From: Selenia dentaria
Taxonomy: Eukaryota > Arthropoda > Insecta > Lepidoptera > Geometridae
NCBI GenBank assembly: GCA_917880725.1
Contig: OU862902.1
Location: 721,371-785,370 of the forward strand
DNA length: 64,000 nucleotides
Direction: 5' to 3'
The notes under the pieces are model-generated. The model saw nothing but the letters and a program-made list of their open reading frames with translations, did not search any database and was not told where the DNA came from. This document shows, one piece after another, positions 1-8,634 of this stretch. The stretch's first letter is position 1; every line of letters starts with the position of its first letter. Position numbers and translations under genes: made by a program.

Positions 1-846
1 CGTCTTCGCCTATAATTGTTGTGACATTTAGCTTGATTTGTACTTATTTGACATATATTGTAATGTATTGGTGTACACTACGTTGGCGGACTTAATAAAT
101 AAATAAATAAATAAAGGAGCGTTTCGAATTCTTGCACACTTCTCATATGTTATCATTACGGTCATCAGAGTATCTTCAGCTAAAAACGCCTGAACACAGA
201 ACCAGTTTTTATTACTCCTCATTTGCTGTTAAAGCCGTCCGTTTGTGGAATTCTCTTCCACTGGAAATACAGCGTGCTACGTCACTTCAAACTTTCAAAG
301 ATCAGGTTAAAAAATTATATCTTTCACTCTAACTCTTACTCACTAATTGTTATGTAACTTTCATGATTTTGTATTTCTAATCGTTTATTTATTTGTTATT
401 TTTTATATTTTTCTTTTAAATTTTTATTTGTGTTTACATGTAATAAACACTTCCTAGACTATTAAAATACTGTCAAGATGCTTTAGTGTTTACATATATA
501 TTTATATATACATATATATATAATTTTTATTAGTATGATTAAGTATATATTATAAAAGTATGCTGTTTATGTATTTTTTATTTGATATATTTTATTAGTT
601 TATTTAATATAGCATTTATGTATTTATAGTGTGTTTACTGTTTTTTTTTTGTATTGTTACCGTCCATCTTTTATTGTATACCTATTCCTCTGCGAGTGGG
701 TTGTCTGGAAGAGATCGCTCTGAGCGATAAGACCGCCCATTGTTGCACCTATTTTTTAGGCATTGTTTTATTTTATTTTATTGTCTAATATTAAGTCATA
801 AATGTGGTGTCTCAATAAAGTGTTATCTATCTATCTATCTATCTAT
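1..846 (+). mobile_element. 3' end of a 5'-truncated LINE with a TATC tail
   Basis: The frame open to 332 ends in a short segment (about 132-332) with the AVRLWNSLP pattern. That pattern closes the reverse-transcriptase ORF of many Jockey/CR1-like insect LINEs. An AT-rich 3' UTR follows, containing GTCTGGAAGAGATCGCT at about 702. The element ends in an AATAAAG-like signal and a (TATC)n tail at 824-846. The 5' part lies outside the window or is lost. A related 3' UTR block recurs at 35.7 kb. The family is inferred from the C-terminal motif and tail, not from catalytic residues. Confidence 0.6.
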
Positions 847-1436
847 GCATCGTGTATTGATATTTAAGAGCGCCTTATTTTCCTGTGTAGGTTATATAAG
901 AAGGATATAATACGTATATACTTAGACGTAATACTAGTCATTAGTAATATTTTATCTATTTAAAATAATACCTATCTTAAATATTATTTATAATGTATAT
1001 GTTTAAAATATATTCATTATACATATGGTTTCAAAAATAGTTGAGTGACATCATAATATGGTTTGTGTTCTATGCCTATTATGTGTTTAAATTTATATTA
1101 GTAAGATTTCGATAATAATCTTTATAGGTATATAGTGCATATGCACTAAGTAGCATTTTATTAAACTATATTGGGAATGTTTGATTTGATGGAATAATAT
1201 GCCAGTAATTATTAACATTACATACTATCTGATTTTAGTGCGTTCACTTTATTTGAATCAGCCACTTTTCATATTGTATACATAGAAGTAGTGTGTATAT
1301 GTATATGAGTTTAGCATTTCATTACTATACATTTAGTGTATTATTTTAATTTGTAGATCAAACAATATGCACCTTCAGTTCCTTTTTAAATTTTATATGT
1401 AGGTGGAATACTTTATACTATTAAAGTCTAGTTTAC
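847..1436. other. AT-rich spacer, no gene seen
   Basis: About 590 bp of strongly AT-rich sequence between two LINE fragments. No open frame, RNA motif or clear repeat structure was recognised. Confidence 0.5.
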
Positions 1437-3840
1437 ATGAAGTTGGGTAAGAGAAGCGAGGATGAGTCGAAAGTGGGGCAATTTGGCTATGGACAACGGA
1501 ACCGTAGGGGACAGAGGTTGGCCGACTTCCTGGAGAAAGAGGGACTCTTTATGATGAACTCTTTCTTTCAGAAGCCACCTCACAGGAAATGGACCTGGCT
1601 GAGTCCCGATGGTTCCACGAGAAATGAGATTGACTTCATTATGACCACAAAAAGGCAAATATTCACTGATGCCTCCGTGATCAACAGGGTTAAAACCGGT
1701 AGTGATCACCGAATGGTAAGAGGCACGGTGAATATTAATGTCAAACTGGAGAGGTCTCGTCTGATGAAGTCTACGCTCCGACCTACTCGTGCCCATATTC
1801 AAGACCCCGAGAGCTTTCAACTTGAGCTATCCAATCGCTTCGATTGCCTTGAGAACATCGTTTCAGTGGACGAGATCAATAACAGGTTAGTAGAAACTGT
1901 CCATACAGTGGGTTCCAAGTACTTTAAACCCCACCGTACAGATAGGCCACAGAAACTCTCCAACGATACCCTCAACCTCATGGATGAACGACGCTCATTG
2001 AAACTGCAGTCTTCGGATGATGCTGAAGCATATAGGCTGCTCAATAGACGAATATGGAAGTCCTTGCGACACGACATCCGAATCTTTAATACAAACCGTA
2101 TTAAAGAGACGATAGAGCGGAAAAAAGGCTCCAAAGTGTTTGCAAGAGACATGTCTATTGGGCAAAGCCAGTTGACGAAGCTGAAGAGAGGAGACGGCAG
2201 TGTAGCGTCGACCAAAGCGGAAGTGTTAGAAGAGGTCGAGAGTTTCTACGGACAGTTATACACCTCGGTCACTAAACCTGTTAGCAGCTCGGTCAAAGAC
2301 CCAAGAGCCAAGCTGACCCGACATTATACCGAAGATATCCCGGACATCAGCCTGTACGAGATTAGAATGGCCTTGAAACAGCTTAAGAACAACAAGGCGC
2401 CTGGTGACGATGGTATCACATCTGAGCTTCTGAAAGCGGGTGGAACACCGGTACTTAAAGTCCTTCAGAAGCTCTTTAATACCATCTTACTCGAAGGTTC
2501 AACGCCAGAAGCATGGAACAAAAGCGTGGTGGTGCTGTTCTTCAAGAAAGGTGACAACACTTTACTTAAAAATTACAGACCCATCTCGCTTTTGAGCCAT
2601 GTTTATAAGCTGTTTTCGAAGGTCATAACGAACCGTCTCAGTCGCAGGTTTGATGAATTCCAGCCTCCGGAACAAGCCGGTTTCCGAAAAGGCTATAGTA
2701 CCATAGACCACATCCACACGCTACGGCAAGTTATACAGAAGACCGAAGAGTATAACTTGCCTCTTTGTCTAGCGTTTGTGGACTATGAGAAAGCCTTTGA
2801 TTCGATCGAGACGTGGGCAGTGCTTGAGTCTCTCCAGCGGTGCCGTATTGACTATCGGTATATTGAAGTGCTGAAGTGTTTGTACAAAAACGCCTACATG
2901 TCAGTCCGAGTACAGGAGCAGAGTTCGAAGGCAATTCCATTGCAAAGACGCGTGAGACAGGGAGACGTTATATCTCCGAAACTGTTCACCGCTACATTGG
3001 AAGACGCCTTCAAGCTCCTGGAATGGCAAGGACTTGGCATCAATATTAACGGCGAATACATCACTCACCTTCGATTTGCCGACGATATTGTAGTCATGGC
3101 AGAATCCATGGAAGACCACAGTACAATGCTCGAATGCCTCCATCGAGTTTCCCAACGGGTAGGTCTTAAGATGAACATGGACAAGACGAAAATTATGTCT
3201 AATGCCCATGTTGTACCTACCCCAATATCAGTTGGGAACTCAGTTCTCGAAGTTGTTGACGAGTACATCTACCTGGGACAGACAGTCAAACTAGGCAGGT
3301 CCAACTTCGAGAAAGAGGTCAATCGTCGAATCCAACTCGGCTGGGCAGCGTTCCGGAAACTTCGCGAAGTCTTCTCGTCAAAAATACCTCAGTGCCTCAA
3401 GACAAGAGTCTTCGACCAATGTGTGTTACCAGTGATGACTTATGGCACTGAAACGTGGTCTCTTACTATGGGCCTCATAGATAAGCTCAAAGTCGCACAA
3501 CGAGCTATGGAGAGGGCTATGCTCGGGGTTTCTCTACGTGATTGAATCAGAAATGAGGAGATCCGTAGAAGAACGAAAGTCACCGACATAGCTCAGAAGA
3601 TTAGCCAGTTGAAGTGGCAATGGGCAGGGCACATAGCACGCAGAACAGATGGCCGATGGGGCCGAAAGGTTCTGGAGTGGAGACCACGTACCGGCAAGCG
3701 CATCGTAGGTCGTCCACCGACACGGTAGACAGACGACCTGAGGAAGGTCGCAGGACGACGTTGGATGCAGGCCGCTTCCAACCGGTCCTTTTGGAAAATC
3801 ATGGGGGAGGCCTATGTTCAGCAATGGACGTCCTACGGCT
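1437..3840 (+). pseudogene. Endonuclease/reverse transcriptase ORF of RTE-type LINE, two nonsense codons
   Basis: The frame is open for 702 codons (1437-3545). It starts in the C-terminal half of an APE-type endonuclease, with NEIDFIM and SDHRMV, which carries the catalytic Asp-His pair. The reverse transcriptase follows with YRPISLLSHVYKLFSKV, AGFRKGYSTIDHI, VDYEKAFDSIE, VRQGDVISPKLF and the catalytic FADDIVVM. At 3543-3545 a TGA interrupts the frame. The same frame then continues with the usual C-terminal tail (GHIARR, GRPPTR) until a TAG at about 3726-3728, where tryptophan is usual. Both changes fit single-base transitions, so the copy is dead although otherwise well preserved. The ATG at 1437 is where the truncation happens to begin and is not a native start. 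Confidence 0.85.
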
Positions 3841-3860
3841 GAGATGATGATGATGATGAG
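1437..3860 (+). mobile_element. 5'-truncated RTE-type LINE with ATG-repeat tail
   Basis: The segment starts inside the endonuclease domain and runs through a complete reverse transcriptase and C-terminal region to a short tail of GAT/ATG trinucleotides at about 3842-3859. Such tails are typical of insect RTE-like LINEs. No 5' UTR or N-terminal half of the endonuclease is present, so this is a 5'-truncated copy. The tail lies only about 8 bp from the left inverted repeat of the next transposon (3869). No target duplication was recognised. Confidence 0.8.
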
Positions 3861-4373
3861 GGTTGGCCTTAGAATCGTGACCCCTGAATTTGGTGAAACA
3901 AAAACTGTGGGTGGGTTGAAGGGGTTTGTATAAAGCGTATTTACAACATTTTAGCTGCCGGAGACACGCCAAAATAGTCTAAATAGTTTTTTAAAGTTTC
4001 AATAAAACACCGTAATTTTGATAGTGACAGGTGACATAAATGACATTAATGCGTAAAACGAAACGTTTCTAGGTAACTTTTAGCCTTTTTTGACATGTAC
4101 GTTGTATGTAAGTTCTTGAAACGGAACGCAAACATCGAAGATAGCGTAATGTCACTGTCAGAATACTCGCGTCATTCCGTTACTTCCGAGTGTACGTGAA
4201 TGTTTTCTCCTGTTTTTCTGCGCTTTCTTTTGATATCTCAACGACTTTGCTACGATTTTGGACTCCGATTTTGCTGCTTTACTGTACGACACCTGCTTGC
4301 TCACTGGACACTGCGATTGCCTTTGGAAGATTTGATAACTGGTACCAGCTCGACGTGCTCATTAGTCATCGCG

Positions 4374-5399
4374 ATGGCATCTCCTGTGCCTGGACCTTCA
4401 TCAAGGGCGGACTTTGTAGATGACGGACCCGTTTCGGACCGGCATTTCTACACGGAGGAAGTTGTACAAATGTGGAGCCTACCCAAAGTTGTGCGCGAAT
4501 TGGGAACCATTGACCAGTGTCTAAAATTCGCTGAAGAAAACAACATGGTGCAACGCCAAAAAATGTGCCGCACGCATCGCACCCCTATGCGTTTATCGAA
4601 AACAAACAAATCGTTTGGGGCTTGGGTGTGCACCAAAGGCCAGTGCAAACAAAAAGGGAAAATATGCCAAAACACTGGGACATTTTTTGAAAATGGCAAG
4701 ATCGACATAAGACATGTATTTTATCTCATATATGCATTTGCCCACAAATGGACTTTTGACTCGGCAAGAAACGAAGACCCCCTAAAAGAAGAGAAACAAC
4801 AGTGCCTGAGTACTTCAACATTAAGTGATTGGTACAACTACTGTCGAGAGTGTGTAGTTATTTACCAACTTGAAAGAAATGAATATGTGGGCAAGATTGG
4901 AGGACCTGGAAGAACTGTACAAATAGATGAATCAAAATTTGGAAAGAGGAAGTTTAACCGAGGACGCCATATAGAGGGACATTGGGTCCTCGGAATGATT
5001 GAAGACGGGTCAGAGGAACTTCGATTAGAAGTGTGCCCAGACAATGTACGCTCTGCTGAAGTGCTGGTGCCTTTAATTAAAAAACATGTGGAAGAAGGCA
5101 CCACCATCCACACTGACTGCTGGAGAGCATATGATTGTCTGGCAGAAAATGGTTACATCCATAAAAAGGTGAATCACTCTGACCCGGACAATCCTTTTGT
5201 AAGTAGTGATGGGACTCATACTCAACGCATCGAGTCCCAATGGAGAGCAGTGAAGCGTTATTTTAAAAAAGACAATTATAATAATACTGAAAATTTCACT
5301 AACTCCATCATAGAGTATTTATGGAGAAGAAATGTGACTAAAAATAAAAAAGACCCATTCATCGAAACTATAAATAGGTACTATACATTATGTCTATAA
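4374..5399 (+). CDS. ISXO2-like (Merlin superfamily) transposase
   Basis: A 341-residue protein is read from the ATG at 4374, which has a purine at -3. The frame is open further upstream to a start-like codon at 4200, but the extra N-terminus shows no family features. The N-terminal half has a cysteine-rich zinc-ribbon-like region (RQKMCRTHRTP, AWVCTKGQCKQKGKICQ). The catalytic half shows the family pattern: VQIDESKFGKRKF (first Asp), GHWVLGM, TIHTDCWRAYD (second Asp) and HTQRIESQW, where the third acidic residue is expected. This DDE enzyme should cut and paste its own element. It has no stop or frameshift and lies centrally between inverted repeats. Domesticated relatives exist in insects, but the flanking repeats favour a transposon gene. 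Confidence 0.8.
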   Translation: MASPVPGPSSRADFVDDGPVSDRHFYTEEVVQMWSLPKVVRELGTIDQCLKFAEENNMVQRQKMCRTHRTPMRLSKTNKSFGAWVCTKGQCKQKGKICQNTGTFFENGKIDIRHVFYLIYAFAHKWTFDSARNEDPLKEEKQQCLSTSTLSDWYNYCRECVVIYQLERNEYVGKIGGPGRTVQIDESKFGKRKFNRGRHIEGHWVLGMIEDGSEELRLEVCPDNVRSAEVLVPLIKKHVEEGTTIHTDCWRAYDCLAENGYIHKKVNHSDPDNPFVSSDGTHTQRIESQWRAVKRYFKKDNYNNTENFTNSIIEYLWRRNVTKNKKDPFIETINRYYTLCL

Positions 5400-5466
5400 A
5401 ATATAAGTTCTAAAAATAACAAATTGTTTTTCAATTTTAATTATCAGACCCATACTAGTAGGAATG

Positions 5467-5662
5467 TGTGCACAATAGTATATTAGTACCTAATGAATTG
5501 GCAATGTCACTTGTCTGTGACAAACCTATAGGTTAGGTTAGGTTTGAACTGTGACCCACCAGGTCATCAAACTACTTTTGTTCCAAATTTGTGCACAATA
5601 GTATATCAGTAGCTATCTAATGAATTGGCATAGTCACTTGTCTATGACATACCTATAGGTTA
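5467..5662. repeat. Two direct copies of a ~75-bp unit in the transposon 3' region
   Basis: The block starting TGTGCACAATAGTATAT at 5467 and ending near ACCTATAGGTTAG at about 5542 is repeated at 5590-5662 with few changes. About 50 bp separate the copies. Both lie downstream of the transposase stop and inside the inverted repeats, so they belong to the element's 3' non-coding part. Confidence 0.8.
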
Positions 5663-5952
5663 GTTATAATTAGTTAGAATAGGTCGAAGTCAGTGACAGA
5701 ACCGACTCATAGCACCCCGATTTCAAGCAGTCTTGTCGGATTGCAGAGCCGACGCGGGGGTGGTAGTAGATCGAAATGCAGTACTTAACCTCAAAATACT
5801 TAAACAAACATAACTCGAAAACTAATGGTCTCCGGTGGGTGGGGTTTGCGGGGGGGGCACTACCCAAACCCTCCACCCTCTCCCCTCCCCCCTCCCCCCC
5901 GAATTCAGGCGCCACGATTCTAAATGTTTACCAATATTATTAACGAAATATG

Positions 5953-7353
5953 TTAAGGAGAAGCTAGTTTGATTTCTTCAAAATGATGTTTTACGTGGCG
6001 CCTGTTTATAAGAAGGGAAACGGTATTTTTGTTATGAACTTTGACAATTTTGTATGGGCCTTTCCATGTAAGAGATAATGCTTTCCTTAATCGGAGATGA
6101 TTTTTCAGATAAACGTAGTCACCGGTTTTGTATTGGACGCGACGAGTATGTGCGTCATACTGAGTTTTCGATCTTTCTTTTGACCTTGTGATATTTTCAA
6201 TGGCTTTTTCACGCGAAAGTTTTAGTCGATGATTAAGCATTTTGAGGTATTCTGGATATGTTGAATCTGGTGTTTCTTCGAAAATAGAGTCTGGTACGAC
6301 TGGTTTATGTCCGAAGAGAAGTTCATGTGGACTGATATTGGTTGTCGAATGTATGGGCGTATTATAAGTAAGCATAGCGGTATAAACGTATCTCGGCCAA
6401 TTTTCTTGATTAGAGTCGACGAATGATCGCAAATATTATTTAAGAGTAGAATGACTGCGCTCAAGAGCGCCTTGAGTCTGTGGATGGTACGGCGAACACC
6501 AAAGCTGTTTTATCTTTAAAAAGTCGCACGTTTTCTTAAATAAGTCCGCTGTAAAATTGGACCCTTGGTCAGTTAATATACTTTTAGGGATGCCAAAAAT
6601 GGAAATGAAATGTATGAGGCATTCCATTGTTTCTTCTGCTGTCGTAGAACGTATTGGGTAAGCTACGGAGTATTTTGTAGGATCATCTTGAAATGTCAAA
6701 ATGTATTTAAGTTTCGCTGTACCAGATTCAGGAAGAGGACCGACTACGTCTAATGCAACACGTTACATAGGGCTTGTAGATGTAGTAGTGATTTGTATCG
6801 GTGATTTGTTTGTTATGCGTAAAGCTTTGTTATGTTGACAAAGGCTGCTTTGTTTGACATAATGTTCTATGTCAGATCGCATACCTTTCCAGTACTATCG
6901 TTCTTGTATGCGTTTAAGCATTCTGGTTGAACCTAAATGGCCTGCAATTGGAATATCGTGATTTTCACGTAGTATAATTTTAATTTCGCTAAGAGTTGGT
7001 CTATTGATTTCCTTTACGAGTCTCGCTTGAGTTTGAATGCAAGAGAGTTTTATTAAACTTACTGATGATCCTGAATCGACCAACAACGAGAGCGGAGTGT
7101 CTGATATAGGAGTGTCAACGAGAACATGTGGTAATAATGTTTTAGCTGGGTTATTAGAAATTTCGTATACGTTAGGATTTTCATATGATGTTTCATTATT
7201 ATTTTAATTAAAAGAATGACGACCATTCATTGGTGTCGGAATGGATTGACAACCCTTTGGTGTCTGATTAGAGTGACATCCTTGTGACGGTGTCGATTTA
7301 GTATGATGACCTTGTGGTGTCGTATTGGAATGACAACTTTGTGATGTCGTTTT
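5953..7353 (-). pseudogene. Decayed gypsy (mdg1/412-like) element: protease joined to integrase
   Basis: Read on the minus strand from the right, the segment gives a repetitive Gag-like linker, an aspartic protease core (LVDSGSSVSLIKL near 7077) and, about 35 residues later, an integrase zinc-finger start (NHDIPIAGHLG). The integrase core follows (ILTDQGSNF, HPQTQGALERSHSTLK, 6436-6699), then the C-terminal domain to a TAA at 5953. Reverse transcriptase and RNase H are absent, so a large internal deletion has fused protease to integrase. In-frame stops occur near 6894, 6765 and 6433. Together they mark an inactive copy. No LTR was identified; the 3' side is cut off by the Merlin-type element. 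Confidence 0.75.
7215..7353 (-). repeat. Coding tandem repeat of the gypsy element, part 1
   Basis: Units of 27-30 bp built around GGTGTCG and an ATGACA-like core repeat here about five times. On the minus strand they translate to 9-10-residue units such as GCHSNTTPQ. The array is interrupted at 7353 by a LINE insertion and continues at 11590. Confidence 0.7.
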
Positions 7354-7485
7354 GTAATGTTGCAGCTTGCGGGGATCGAACCTGCAAGGGCAATGCTTAC
7401 ATTACGGGTCCCACGCGCCGGCTGCGCGTGAGATTTGGTGTGCTCGGCTAGCTATGGTCGGAGGCTTATTATCTGGCGAGGGGTC

Positions 7486-7643
7486 GTGCTGCTCGGTAAC
7501 CCCCGAGCCGCGCCAACGTCCCCGCTGATACGCGGATCCCTATTTAGAATACCACCGTGCTGCCCGGTAGCCCCCAGGCCGCAACAGTGGTTTCCCTACC
7601 GGACCGCGGAACCCTAAGTGCTGCTCGGTAACCCCCGAGCCGC
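7486..7643. repeat. Three spaced copies of a 26-bp hairpin unit
   Basis: The unit around GCTCGGTAACCCCCGAGC occurs at 7486-7511, 7557-7582 and 7618-7643. In the first and third copies, GCTCGG and CCGAGC form a 6-bp stem around a 6-nt loop. The middle copy has changes on both sides (CCCGG, CAGGCC). On the minus strand these lie downstream of the Jockey-type poly(A) run. Their function is unknown. Confidence 0.75.
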
Positions 7644-7761
7644 AGCTGCAAAGCTCCACGGGAGCGACTTGGTCTGCTTGCCTTCTCACTGGTGAGGGTG
7701 CGAATCGGTACCCCAGTCCACACAACCTTTCAGTTCGAGCGCTCGCAGACGAGTGTTGCTG

Positions 7762-7781
7762 TTTTTTTTTTTTTTTTTTTT
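7762..7781 (-). other. Poly(A) run of the Jockey-type LINE
   Basis: Twenty consecutive T on the plus strand form a poly(A) tract in LINE orientation, about 800 bp downstream of the reverse-transcriptase stop. This is where a LINE 3' end would be expected. GC-rich insert sequence continues beyond it for 400 bp. Confidence 0.6.
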
Positions 7782-7854
7782 AGAACGGACTAATGCTGTT
7801 TGCCTCTACCGGCATTTACAGCGTCACCGGACGGTTGGCGAGCGCAGATGGCAC

Positions 7855-8634
7855 TCAGCCAGATGCGGGCGCAGAGGGCGCACCGCCTAAGGCGAGCGTT
7901 GAAGACGCTTCGCCGCAAGGAGAGGAGTAGGCAACTTGCTCAAGGGCACCACTAGGGTACGGACCTCGGCTTGGGCCGTCGCCAGGAGAGAGGGGAGTAG
8001 GAGAGAATCGCCCCGGTACATAAGTGTACCGTTGAAAGTGGGCCCTATGAATTTTAACTCTACGACTATTTGGAGAGAATCTAACCAAGACATAACTTTT
8101 GCCTCGAGCTCGCCGGCGAGCTCGGTGTTTGACTGTGTTTACCACTAAATCATAACCTTGTGTACCTCGCCTCCTCCCATTTCCGCGACATGGGTCCACA
8201 CCGCGACCAGGATCATCGCGTTGTGCACTCATGACTGTACTTTGGGTGGGGCTACAATAAGAATGTGTAATACCTCGCCCACAGCCATGGTGGCTGGGAC
8301 TACATAGAAAACCAGTGTTACCTCGTCCGCAGCCATTTGCTGGGCCGGAGGATACATCGCGACCGGGGCCGCGGTGTATACTCCCACCCGCACCGTGGCT
8401 GGGACTACAATCGTGTGTGTGTGAATTACCTCGACTGCGACTGGGGCTGCGAAGAAGATCTCGGCCGGAGCCTACAATGCGATCGGGATCACAGCCCTGG
8501 TCGGGTCTACAACCATTACCGGGGTTCCCTTGGGACGACGCTAAAGCTGCCGAAGTAACGGCTGCGATGGGGTCGTCCGGGTCACCCAAAATATGCCTTG
8601 GACGGCGACGGGGGGGGAAGGAAGTGGGGATCGG
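7855..8634 (-). other. Long open frame overlapping the LINE ORF end, doubtful coding
   Basis: On the minus strand a frame stays open from 8634 to 7855. It overlaps the last codons of the LINE ORF and continues through the 3' region. The predicted peptide is rich in Gly, Arg, Pro and Ser. It reflects DNA units of about 50 bp containing GGCTGCGGACGAGG-like words. There is no convincing ATG near the start; the first codon after the overlap is TTG. It could be a GC-rich 3' UTR without stops or a small unusual downstream ORF. No domain was recognised. Confidence 0.3.

Larger units (their letters stand above)
3869..5923 (+). mobile_element. Merlin/ISXO2-type DNA transposon with terminal inverted repeats
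   Basis: TTAGAATCGTG at 3869 is matched in inverse orientation at 5913-5923. The 23-bp ends (3869-3891 and 5901-5923) agree at 20 of 23 positions by eye. They enclose one transposase gene of the ISXO2/Merlin type. A G-rich block lies inside each end. The flanks (GGTTGGCC on the left, ATGTTTACC on the right) do not give an exact duplication, so the outer limits or the target site may have decayed. The ORF is intact, which suggests fairly recent activity. Confidence 0.65.

Noticed and set aside
4200..4373. N-terminal extension of the Merlin-type transposase from the first start-like codon
   Set aside because: The extension is hydrophobic and without family similarity; the ATG at 4374 has better context and starts a protein of usual length.
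5670..5915. Small minus-strand ORF in the G-rich block
   Set aside because: It covers the G/C homopolymer next to the transposon end and has no recognisable domain.
3869..5923. Bacterial contamination, because ISXO2-like transposases are common in bacteria
   Set aside because: The gene lies between eukaryotic elements, has insect-like base composition and fits the animal Merlin superfamily.
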